A DNA stretch of 64,000 nt, from contig NZ_VTAV01000013.1 of the NCBI RefSeq assembly GCF_008180195.1, positions 82,151 through 146,150 of the forward strand, read 5' to 3'. Made by a program: the position numbers and the translations under genes. The notes beneath the pieces were generated by a model, which saw only the letters and a list, made by a program, of their open reading frames with translations, did no database searches and was not told the DNA's origin. Origin of the DNA: Sphingobacterium phlebotomi. GTDB lineage: Bacteria; Bacteroidota; Bacteroidia; Sphingobacteriales; Sphingobacteriaceae. Position 1 is the first letter of the stretch, and the number at the start of each line of letters is the position of its first letter. Positions 36,664 to 43,714 of the stretch are shown here, one piece after another.

Positions 36664-37677
36664 TCAGTTTGTTGTTTGTTTTTCCAAAACCGCTTTGTTG
36701 ACAAGCTGTTTGATAGTTTTATCGCCTTCATGAAAAAATGCCCGCAGGTTGTTGTTCATAATAAAAGCGTGGTGATCCTCCACTTCGTGCGTTGCTCCGG
36801 CAATATGTGGTGTTGCTAACACATTTCTATGATGAATCATCTTATAATCTATTTCATCGGGAGGCTCATGGTAAAACACGTCCAAAACAGCTCCACGAAT
36901 CTGTTCTGTTTCCAACAACTCTAAAAGATCTTCCCTATTTACCACCGTAGCACGGGCGGTGTTCACAAAAATGGCATTCTTCTTTAGCAGAGAAAGATAC
37001 TTTCTATCAATCATGCCTTTGGTTTCAGCCGTAACTGGCAAATGGATTCCCACTACATCACACACGGAAAACAACTCATCTAATTCCACTTTTTTAAACA
37101 CAGGATTAGGATCCTCGTAATAAGGGTCATAGTATAAAATCTCTGTTGGAAAACTCAACAACATCCGTGCTGTATACTGCCCTACTGCTCCAAATCCGAC
37201 CATGCCTACTTTTTTTCCCGCCAACTCATTTCCTTTAAACTGAAGATAAGATGTATGTGCCCCCTCACCCCAATTCTTGCCTTCCAGCCAATCAATTGCA
37301 GGCATCGTATTCCGCATAAGTGTAATCACATTCGCAATAAACATTTCGGCTACCGCTTGTGCATTTCTTGCCGGTGTATTGAAAACCGGAATTCCCAGCT
37401 CGGTAGCAACAGCCAAATCAATATTGGAAGGTGTACCTCGACAGATGCCCACAAATTTTAAATGCGGGTTAGCGCGCAAAACATCTGCTGTAATTTCATC
37501 ATGCTCGGATATCAATGCATCTGCTTTTGTTTCTTTCAATAAAGCTTTCAATTCGGTTGGATTATACGCCCGTCCATGAGGCTTCCACGATCTGTAGATA
37601 ATTTCATCAAATAACCCCTCTAATTCTCTCAGCGCTTTCTCATTCTCATAAGGCGCAGTCAGTAATACTTTCATCAT
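36664..37677 (-). CDS. D-2-hydroxyacid dehydrogenase (phosphoglycerate dehydrogenase-like)
   Basis: A 337-residue NAD-dependent dehydrogenase of the SerA-like group, without an ACT domain. The Rossmann motif VGMVGFGAVGQ lies near 157-167, with the catalytic Arg in NTARATVVN near 238. VLDVFYHEPP supplies the acid, and the His pair site ATPHIAGATHEVEDHH lies near 290. It differs from biosynthetic SerA in length and context: it is the second gene of a catabolic unit, 28 bp after an MFS permease and 2 bp before FGGY kinase 2. Reduction or oxidation of a hydroxy-acid intermediate is inferred. Confidence 0.88.
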   Translation of the reverse strand: MMKVLLTAPYENEKALRELEGLFDEIIYRSWKPHGRAYNPTELKALLKETKADALISEHDEITADVLRANPHLKFVGICRGTPSNIDLAVATELGIPVFNTPARNAQAVAEMFIANVITLMRNTMPAIDWLEGKNWGEGAHTSYLQFKGNELAGKKVGMVGFGAVGQYTARMLLSFPTEILYYDPYYEDPNPVFKKVELDELFSVCDVVGIHLPVTAETKGMIDRKYLSLLKKNAIFVNTARATVVNREDLLELLETEQIRGAVLDVFYHEPPDEIDYKMIHHRNVLATPHIAGATHEVEDHHAFIMNNNLRAFFHEGDKTIKQLVNKAVLEKQTTN

Positions 37678-37705
37678 TATCCGCTAATGTTTAATCTTAT
37701 TCTCG

Positions 37706-38959
37706 TTATACAATTTCTTTCACTTCTTTCGACTCCGCTACTTTATCTATGGTGATAAACTTGGTTAAGATAGCGCTCAATACATAAAGCCCCGCCAGTA
37801 CCCAAATAACGCCAGCACTACCTATTGTACCAATCAGAACACCAACTAGTGCCGGCCCTACAAATACAGGGAGTCCGGCACCTAAATTCAAAATAGCCAT
37901 CGCCGCTCCCTTGTCTTCCTTTACCAATGAAGGAACCAAAGCCGATAAAGGCACATATCCAGCCAGTAACGCACCCCACGCCACGCCTGATGCCATAACT
38001 GCCCAATAGCTACCATCAAACCATATTGGCGAGTAGTAGAACAACACGGTAGTAATGGCACACCCCACGCCACCAAACCACATAATCGTGTTTTGCCAGC
38101 CCATCCGATCGCCCACAAAGCCAAAAATCAAATTGAAGATGATGTTACTCGTGAAAATTGTTCCCCATATTTGCAGCCATTCTTTTGTTGTAAAGCCATG
38201 CTCCGCCATGTATAAAGGAAGAAATACCGGAAATGCAAACTGTGCTGTTGTATTAATCACCCGTACAATCCCTCCCAACAACACCTTAGGTTCTTTTTTC
38301 ACAATGGTAAGCCCATTAGCCAATTCCTTCCATTTCGATCCTTGGGAAGCTTTTGTTTCAAATTTATCTTTATTGAGAACTAAGGCAAAAAACGCCCCCA
38401 CCAAAACCCATAATATGGAACTCCACAACGTGTTTTCATATCCTAAACGTCCTATTGCCCAACTGGAATAATAAGCACCAAGCACATTCAATCCTCCTGT
38501 AAAAACAAACCAAAACCAGCCAACCGCTCTTCCTAACATATTTTGTGGGGTACGATAGGTAACCCACACCATAAACGAATAGGCAAATAGCGGATATCCA
38601 AAACCACGAATAGCATAAAAAAATAACATCGCTCCATAGTCCAGTTTTGCCATTCCGATGCCGACAAACCCGATGGTTCCAATAATATACAGGAGTAAGC
38701 CCATAAGCATCGCTTTACGTGGCCCATAGCTCTCCGCCAAGACTCCTGAAAACCAGGATGAAATGGCAATGGTAATACCATATACGGTAAAAAGGGAAGC
38801 AGATTGCTGGATATTCATCCCGTGCTCGATGAGGTAAGGGCTTAACCACCCCTGTTCTACACCATCTCCCATCATGAAAATTAAAACACCTAAATAGCCC
38901 CATGCCAAATGTCTAGGCAGTCCTGCTTTGTTTAATAGATTTTGGTTCTGTATCATCAA
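37706..38959 (-). CDS. MFS permease (polyol/sugar type)
   Basis: A 417-residue inner-membrane carrier with about 12 hydrophobic segments. The MFS loop motif SGVLAESYGPRKAMLMG lies near 72-88 and the second-half copy FGFVGDRMGWQNTIM near 275. The N-terminus GYLGVLIFMMGDGVEQGWLSPYL resembles bacterial polyol or RbtT/alpha-ketoglutarate-type permeases. It heads the lower transcription unit of the island. AT-rich words repeated upstream (39019-39039) also occur before the other MFS gene. It would bring the low-molecular-weight product across the inner membrane to the kinases. Confidence 0.88.
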   Translation of the reverse strand: MMIQNQNLLNKAGLPRHLAWGYLGVLIFMMGDGVEQGWLSPYLIEHGMNIQQSASLFTVYGITIAISSWFSGVLAESYGPRKAMLMGLLLYIIGTIGFVGIGMAKLDYGAMLFFYAIRGFGYPLFAYSFMVWVTYRTPQNMLGRAVGWFWFVFTGGLNVLGAYYSSWAIGRLGYENTLWSSILWVLVGAFFALVLNKDKFETKASQGSKWKELANGLTIVKKEPKVLLGGIVRVINTTAQFAFPVFLPLYMAEHGFTTKEWLQIWGTIFTSNIIFNLIFGFVGDRMGWQNTIMWFGGVGCAITTVLFYYSPIWFDGSYWAVMASGVAWGALLAGYVPLSALVPSLVKEDKGAAMAILNLGAGLPVFVGPALVGVLIGTIGSAGVIWVLAGLYVLSAILTKFITIDKVAESKEVKEIV

Positions 38960-39018
38960 AAAGATTTATAATGGTATTCGCATGTGAACACAAATCAAAT
39001 GTAACAAAAAAAAACTTT

Positions 39019-39039
39019 ATTAAACAAAATAAAACATAA
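39019..39039. promoter_or_regulatory. Operator-like AT-rich repeat upstream of MFS permease 1
   Basis: ATTAAACAAAATAAAA (39019-39034) and AATAAAACATAA (39028-39039) both recur at 42735-42761, upstream of the second MFS gene. A binding site for the divergent DeoR-type regulator is inferred; low complexity makes chance similarity possible. Confidence 0.35.
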
Positions 39040-39060
39040 ATAAAACTATTTTTAATATTC

Positions 39061-39993
39061 CTAATCGAAAACAAGCGTAGATTCAACAAAATAATGATCG
39101 CTGGGATACCTGCTGTTATAAGCATCTTTCACTATAGAGGAGGCCTCGGTTTTAATACCTCCTCGAGTAAAAATAAAGTCAATTTTTTTACCGACATCTT
39201 TCTTTTCATACTTCTCCCCCTTAAAAAGATGCACGGTATACCCTGGTTCTTCATCGCCGTTAACTTCTGCATAAGAGTCTTTCCATCCATATTTAAATAC
39301 ACTTTGCACAACAGGCGTCTCAACGGAAGCGTTAAAATCTCCCACGAGAATTTGCGGAAAACCAGATGGATATTGAGCAGATTCTTTTAACACAACTTCT
39401 ATCTGTTTATACTTAGCTTCCTTATTAACATGATCCAGGTGTAAGTTTATTATCCTACACTCTTTCCCCGTAGACTTATCCAACAAACGCACCCATGCAG
39501 CATTTCTAGCGCGCGCCGAATCCCATGACATGCTACCCGCTACGAGCGGGGTTTCTGAAAGCCAATATCCGCCCGCCGCTAATAATTCGAAACGCTTTTT
39601 TCTAAAAAAAATCGGATTTTTCGCGATACCATGATATCCCGTGGTATGTTGATCCATTTCAGGCCCGTCAAATCCAATTCCCCAAAATTCTTTAAGGTTT
39701 TCTTTCAGATCTAGAAACTGATTTTTGAGAACTTCCTGAAAGCCGATGACATCTGCTTCCTGCTGGTTTATAATATGCAAACAGGCCTCTCGGCGATCAC
39801 GCCATCCTACTCTTTTTTTCGCATCGTCTTCTAGATCTACCCGGATATTACACGTCAATATTTTTAAGCTATTCTTTACTACAGACAAATCCTTCGCCTC
39901 CAGTTTTATTCCACCTAAAAAAGGCAAAGCCATAGCGGTTCCCGCACACTGCAGGAATATACGCCGAGAGTGTCGTCGGTTATTCTTTTTCAT
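39061..39993 (-). CDS. Tat-exported endonuclease/exonuclease/phosphatase family protein 2
   Basis: The N-terminus HSRRIFLQCAGTAMALPFLGG carries a twin-arginine motif (SRRIFL) and a hydrophobic core, so Tat export is likely. The EEP fold follows: ILTCNIRVD, DVIGFQEV (metal Glu), NLHLDH, ILVGDFNAS, and a terminal PSDHYFVESTL. The 310-residue length is ordinary for EEP proteins. Its start overlaps the stop of the upstream FAD oxidoreductase in an ATGA quartet (39990-39993), showing translational coupling. It belongs to a different EEP branch from the protein at 20335-21219. The substrate may be a phosphodiester or polyphosphate ester of the same nutrient. Confidence 0.87.
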   Translation of the reverse strand: MKKNNRRHSRRIFLQCAGTAMALPFLGGIKLEAKDLSVVKNSLKILTCNIRVDLEDDAKKRVGWRDRREACLHIINQQEADVIGFQEVLKNQFLDLKENLKEFWGIGFDGPEMDQHTTGYHGIAKNPIFFRKKRFELLAAGGYWLSETPLVAGSMSWDSARARNAAWVRLLDKSTGKECRIINLHLDHVNKEAKYKQIEVVLKESAQYPSGFPQILVGDFNASVETPVVQSVFKYGWKDSYAEVNGDEEPGYTVHLFKGEKYEKKDVGKKIDFIFTRGGIKTEASSIVKDAYNSRYPSDHYFVESTLVFD

Positions 39994-41384
39994 CTGTTTA
40001 TTTTTTCTTCTTCCCCCAAATAGACATCATGCTTCAACAATTCCGTCCGCAATTCGTCTACATCAATATCCCCAGGCGAGACCTGATGTTTTATCGCTAA
40101 TTTAGCCGCTCTACCGGCTGCTTCTCCCATCGCCATACAGGGAGCCATGACACGTATAGCCGACATCGCTTCATGTGTAGTCGAAATCGAACGACCGGCC
40201 ACCAATAAGTTCTTCACTTTTTGGGGCACTAAGCTACGATAAGGAATATCATAACTATCTCCACACCAAGTTAGTGTACAATCTCCACCTTCGGGATGAT
40301 GAATATCTAAAGGATAGCTAGCGACTGCTATTGCATCCTCAAAACGGCGTTGGTCTAATAAATCTTCTGCTGTCAACACATAATTACCTACGATTCTTCT
40401 GGTTTCACGTATGCCTAAAAAGGGCGCCATCTTGGTAAAGACAGCCTCTTCAAATCCAGGCACAAATTCTTTAAGATAACGCTGGATTTCCTGTACCTGT
40501 CGGCGCCCCTCCATTTCTCCAAAGGTGAGACTCTCCGGGTCGGTACCATCTACGCCATTAACCCGAGACATATTCACCCAAATCTCCCCTTCCCGCAATC
40601 CTGTAATCAAGATGGTACGCTCTACCGGCAAATTAAAACCTGCCTCCCGCGCTTTTTGCATCACACTGCGCAACCCTACAACAATAAACTGATTATTTTG
40701 ACCAAAATATTCGGCAGGAATAAAATCGGTTAAATAAGTACGGGGCTCTTTAGCGATACTCACACGTAATTTTTCGGTATCCACACTACCCATACAAAAC
40801 ATTAACGTTGGCGGCTGTACACCGCCTAATTCATTGCCTTGATCGCATTCTACGCCGGCACGGAAAGCTACATCCGCATCGCCGGTACAATCAACAATCG
40901 TTTTGGCTAAAATCACCTCTCTACCAGATTTGCTTTCAATAATGACACCCTTGAGTTCGTTCCCGTCCATTACCACTCCGGCAGAAAAAACATAGAGCAG
41001 TACCTTAACACCTGCCTCTTCCAATACTTTTAGCCCGATATTTTTTACCGCTTCTGGTTCTACCAAGGTCAAACTCATGTGTAATGGGCACGGCCTATGT
41101 TCAGATGCCGCATTCACTTCTTTCAGTCTATCAATAAATTTCTGCGGCAGCCCCTTAATAATCTGGTTTCCTTTTTGCCCTAAAAAACCCAAAATGGGCA
41201 AACCGATCGTCATATTTCCACCTACAAAACTTCGGTTATCTATTAAAGCTACACGCACCCCATCTCCAGAAGCTGCCTGCGCAGCCATGATACCTGCGGG
41301 CCCTCCTCCTACAACTAATACATCCACTTCCATTCTCACCGGTGTTTGCCTCGCCGGCTCCATGATTGTTTTTAGCTTTTCCAT
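39990..41384 (-). CDS. FAD-dependent oxidoreductase (FAD_oxidored type)
   Basis: A 464-residue protein with the dinucleotide-binding motif VLVVGGGPAGIMAAQAASGDGVRVALID at about 23-50. NMTIGLPILGF and TIVDCTGDADVAFRAGVECD are typical of the FAD_oxidored family found in sugar-catabolic clusters. LLVAGRSISTTHEAMSAIRVMAPCMAMGEAAGRAA near the end is the second family signature. No signal peptide, so cytosolic. It is the second gene after MFS permease 2 and is coupled to the Tat EEP gene. The reaction is unknown; dehydrogenation of a polyol or sugar derivative would fit. Confidence 0.85.
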   Translation of the reverse strand: MEKLKTIMEPARQTPVRMEVDVLVVGGGPAGIMAAQAASGDGVRVALIDNRSFVGGNMTIGLPILGFLGQKGNQIIKGLPQKFIDRLKEVNAASEHRPCPLHMSLTLVEPEAVKNIGLKVLEEAGVKVLLYVFSAGVVMDGNELKGVIIESKSGREVILAKTIVDCTGDADVAFRAGVECDQGNELGGVQPPTLMFCMGSVDTEKLRVSIAKEPRTYLTDFIPAEYFGQNNQFIVVGLRSVMQKAREAGFNLPVERTILITGLREGEIWVNMSRVNGVDGTDPESLTFGEMEGRRQVQEIQRYLKEFVPGFEEAVFTKMAPFLGIRETRRIVGNYVLTAEDLLDQRRFEDAIAVASYPLDIHHPEGGDCTLTWCGDSYDIPYRSLVPQKVKNLLVAGRSISTTHEAMSAIRVMAPCMAMGEAAGRAAKLAIKHQVSPGDIDVDELRTELLKHDVYLGEEEKINR

Positions 41385-41423
41385 ATTTACACTTTTTTAT
41401 ATACGATCTATTTCGTTTTCATT

Positions 41424-42692
41424 TCACCTAACCTCTATCGGTTTTATGTCCGCGGGAGCTTCCTTTTTGACCATTGTCCACAATACCAATACCGCTAATG
41501 GATGCATAAAAGCCATCGCAACAAATATGGTACTTGCATCGACAGATCCCATCATTTGTCCGACGAAATAATTAAAAAGAACAGCACCCAATGCACCAAA
41601 TCCACCTGCTATTCCAAGTACAGATGCGACGTTCTTTACGGGAAATGCTTCGGCGATAACCACACTAACGGTAAAGAGCCAGCTTAAACACGCCACCGCA
41701 ACTAGCGCAAAAATCAAAATCGTAAGATAAGGATTATGCACATAGGTTGTTAAACAGCACAATGGGGCGAGAACAGCTACGGATGACAGCATAATTTTCC
41801 GCGCTTTTAGTGGTTTCACCCCTTTCCTCACCATCTTATCCGACCATGCTGAGGTACCGATGGCGCCGATATCCGCTACTAAAAACGGAATCCAACCAAA
41901 CGTACCTATTTGCGCCAATGTCAAACCCGATTCTTCTTGTAGATATCCTGGAAGCCAAAAAAGACAAAAATACCAAACGGGATCACTTATAAACCGAATG
42001 AGAAGAATGCCCCACAGCGATTTTCGCCCCCACAATTGTCCCCAGGAAAAACCAATCTTTGAATCATCCACCCTTGTTTCACTTACCGCTTCTTTAAATA
42101 TTTCCGCAGGCGGCTCTATATATATTAGATACCACAATAATGCAATGATAAATCCTACAATGCCCGCAACAATAAACACGGTATGGAAGTCATATTGTAT
42201 AGCCAGCCACGCAACTATAGGAGGCGCAATAATCGCTCCTACCGAACTCCCCGCAACACATAGGCTATTAGCAGTAGCACGAAGCTTTCCCGAAAACCAA
42301 ACGGTAATTACTTTCAGTTGTGCAGGAAAGTTCGTCGGCTCCGCAGCCCCTAGCAATCCTCTAAAAAACAAAAAGGAGCCAAACGTTCTGGATAGGCCAC
42401 CTCCCAAACAGGCTGTAGACCATCCTAACACACCAATTAGCATAATTTTCCTTTCGCCAAACCGATCAACCAACCACCCCGAAACAGGATACATTAATGC
42501 ATAGAAAACCGTAAATACATTCAAAACCAATGCATATCCCTCATCTCCCAATTCAAATTCATCCTTTAACATTGGCTTCAGGATAGAAACAATCTGGCGA
42601 TCATAATAATTAAAGACAATAGCCAAAAATATGACAGCGATGATCAACCATCTTCGTCGATTGGGGTGTATTTGAAATATAGGTTTTGACAT
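41424..42692 (-). CDS. MFS permease (ACS family, hexuronate/sugar-acid type)
   Basis: A 422-residue carrier with about 12 hydrophobic segments. NYYDRQIVSILKPML in TM1 and FRGLLGAAEPTNFPAQLKVITVWFSGKLRATANS in the first half are strong anion:cation symporter (ExuT/GudP-like) patterns. The loop motif is GWLVDRFGERKIMLIG. Substrates of this group are usually organic anions such as hexuronates, aldarates or sugar phosphates. It heads the upper unit of the island, 202 bp from and divergent to the DeoR-type regulator. The shared upstream region has repeated AT-rich words and a palindrome. Confidence 0.9.
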   Translation of the reverse strand: MSKPIFQIHPNRRRWLIIAVIFLAIVFNYYDRQIVSILKPMLKDEFELGDEGYALVLNVFTVFYALMYPVSGWLVDRFGERKIMLIGVLGWSTACLGGGLSRTFGSFLFFRGLLGAAEPTNFPAQLKVITVWFSGKLRATANSLCVAGSSVGAIIAPPIVAWLAIQYDFHTVFIVAGIVGFIIALLWYLIYIEPPAEIFKEAVSETRVDDSKIGFSWGQLWGRKSLWGILLIRFISDPVWYFCLFWLPGYLQEESGLTLAQIGTFGWIPFLVADIGAIGTSAWSDKMVRKGVKPLKARKIMLSSVAVLAPLCCLTTYVHNPYLTILIFALVAVACLSWLFTVSVVIAEAFPVKNVASVLGIAGGFGALGAVLFNYFVGQMMGSVDASTIFVAMAFMHPLAVLVLWTMVKKEAPADIKPIEVR

Positions 42693-42734
42693 AGAAATTT
42701 GGCGGTAGCGTTTTTGATATACCGAATATAACTA

Positions 42735-42761
42735 AATAAAACATAATTAAACAAAATAAAA
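42735..42761. promoter_or_regulatory. Operator-like AT-rich repeat upstream of MFS permease 2
   Basis: AATAAAACATAA (42735-42746) and ATTAAACAAAATAAAA (42746-42761) repeat the two words at 39019-39039 in another order. They lie 43-69 bp upstream of the permease start. Regulator binding is inferred. Confidence 0.35.
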
Positions 42762-42789
42762 TTAAAATAAAATTACTTTTAACTTCAAG

Positions 42790-42807
42790 ATGTTAAAAAT
42801 TTAACAT
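42790..42807. promoter_or_regulatory. Inverted repeat next to the DeoR-type gene promoter
   Basis: ATGTTAAA, two bases, TTTAACAT: perfect 8-bp arms, just upstream of the -33-like TTTA of the regulator promoter. It is a candidate autoregulatory operator. Confidence 0.35.
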
Positions 42808-42811
42808 TATG

Positions 42812-42841
42812 TTTAATTTCACATACAAAGTCTTATTTTTG
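42812..42841 (+). promoter_or_regulatory. Bacteroidota promoter for the DeoR-type regulator
   Basis: TATTTTTG (42834-42841) matches TAnnTTTG, and TTTA lies 18 bp upstream (42812-42815, one mismatch from TTTG). The start codon follows at 42895. Confidence 0.5.
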
Positions 42842-42894
42842 ATTTTATATATGGAATTATATATCATAGGATCAACTTTTTAAACAGGCCAGCG

Positions 42895-43665
42895 ATGGAC
42901 ATGAAAAATATTACAGATAGGCATGGTTTTATTATAAATCATATCAATACGCACGGTCGTGCAACCATTAATGAATTGACAGCACTCACCGATGTATCAG
43001 GCGTAACCATTCGTAAAGATTTAAAAGTACTGGAAGAAAAGGGTTTACTTTATATAACCAGAGGGGGCGCATCCATCCATAATCCTTACTCCAGCGATAG
43101 GCCGATTCAAGAAAAGGCAACCATTAATGCGGAACAGAAAAACAATATAGCACGCGCTGCTGTCAAACTTATTGGTTCAAACGACTCCATTATCATCGGC
43201 TCAGGAACAACGGCTTATAGTATAACACAGCATCTCCATCCGACGACCCCCTTAACGGTCATAACACCAGCTATAAAAGTGAGTTTAGAATTGTGTGACC
43301 GTCCTAATATGGAAGTACTACAACTTGGCGGTGTTATTCGTAAAAATTCTTCGTCCGTTGCTGGCTCTTATGCAGAATATATATTGGAATCGTTATCAAG
43401 TGCGCTAATCTTTATCGGAGTAGATGGCATTGATCTGAATTTCGGTTTTTCGATAAGTAACCTTACCGAAGCGAATATTAACCAAAAAATGATCAATACT
43501 TCCCAGATTGTAGTTATTGTAGCTGATAGCACGAAATTCGGGAAACGAGGGATAGGCAAAATCTGCAATATTGAAGATGTGGACTACGTCATTACAGACA
43601 ATAAAGTTCCGAAGGAATATGTCAGTGCTTTGGAAGAAGCCGGAATACAAGTTATTATTGCATAA
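42895..43665 (+). CDS. DeoR/GlpR-family transcriptional regulator
   Basis: A 256-residue repressor type. The N-terminal winged helix-turn-helix (about 5-60) reads RHGFIINHINTHGRATINELTALTDVSGVTIRKDLKVLEEKGLL, the DeoR pattern. The C-terminal sugar-phosphate-sensing domain has GSGTTAYSITQHL, LGGVIRKNSSSVAG and FIGVDGIDLNFGFS. Such proteins usually release DNA when they bind a phosphorylated sugar or polyol. It is divergent from the catabolic island and most likely controls it, with the FGGY kinase products as possible inducers. A second ATG at 42901 is an alternative start. A perfect hairpin terminator follows. Confidence 0.92.
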   Translation: MDMKNITDRHGFIINHINTHGRATINELTALTDVSGVTIRKDLKVLEEKGLLYITRGGASIHNPYSSDRPIQEKATINAEQKNNIARAAVKLIGSNDSIIIGSGTTAYSITQHLHPTTPLTVITPAIKVSLELCDRPNMEVLQLGGVIRKNSSSVAGSYAEYILESLSSALIFIGVDGIDLNFGFSISNLTEANINQKMINTSQIVVIVADSTKFGKRGIGKICNIEDVDYVITDNKVPKEYVSALEEAGIQVIIA

Positions 43666-43693
43666 GAGGCAATGGGATACCCCATTGCCTCTT
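43664..43693. terminator. Hairpin terminator after the DeoR-type gene
   Basis: Perfect 13-bp arms 43664-43676 and 43681-43693 with a 4-base loop, followed by CTATTTC. It also serves the convergent 906-residue gene. Confidence 0.75.
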
Positions 43694-43714
43694 CTATTTC
43701 ATTTACAACAAAGC

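Noticed and set aside
38055..38471. 138-codon plus-strand frame inside MFS permease 1
   Set aside because: It is antisense to a transporter and lacks any motif.
41860..42504. 214-codon plus-strand frame inside MFS permease 2
   Set aside because: It is long but antisense to a clear 12-helix permease, and rich in Pro/Asn/Ile as expected from reversed hydrophobic codons.
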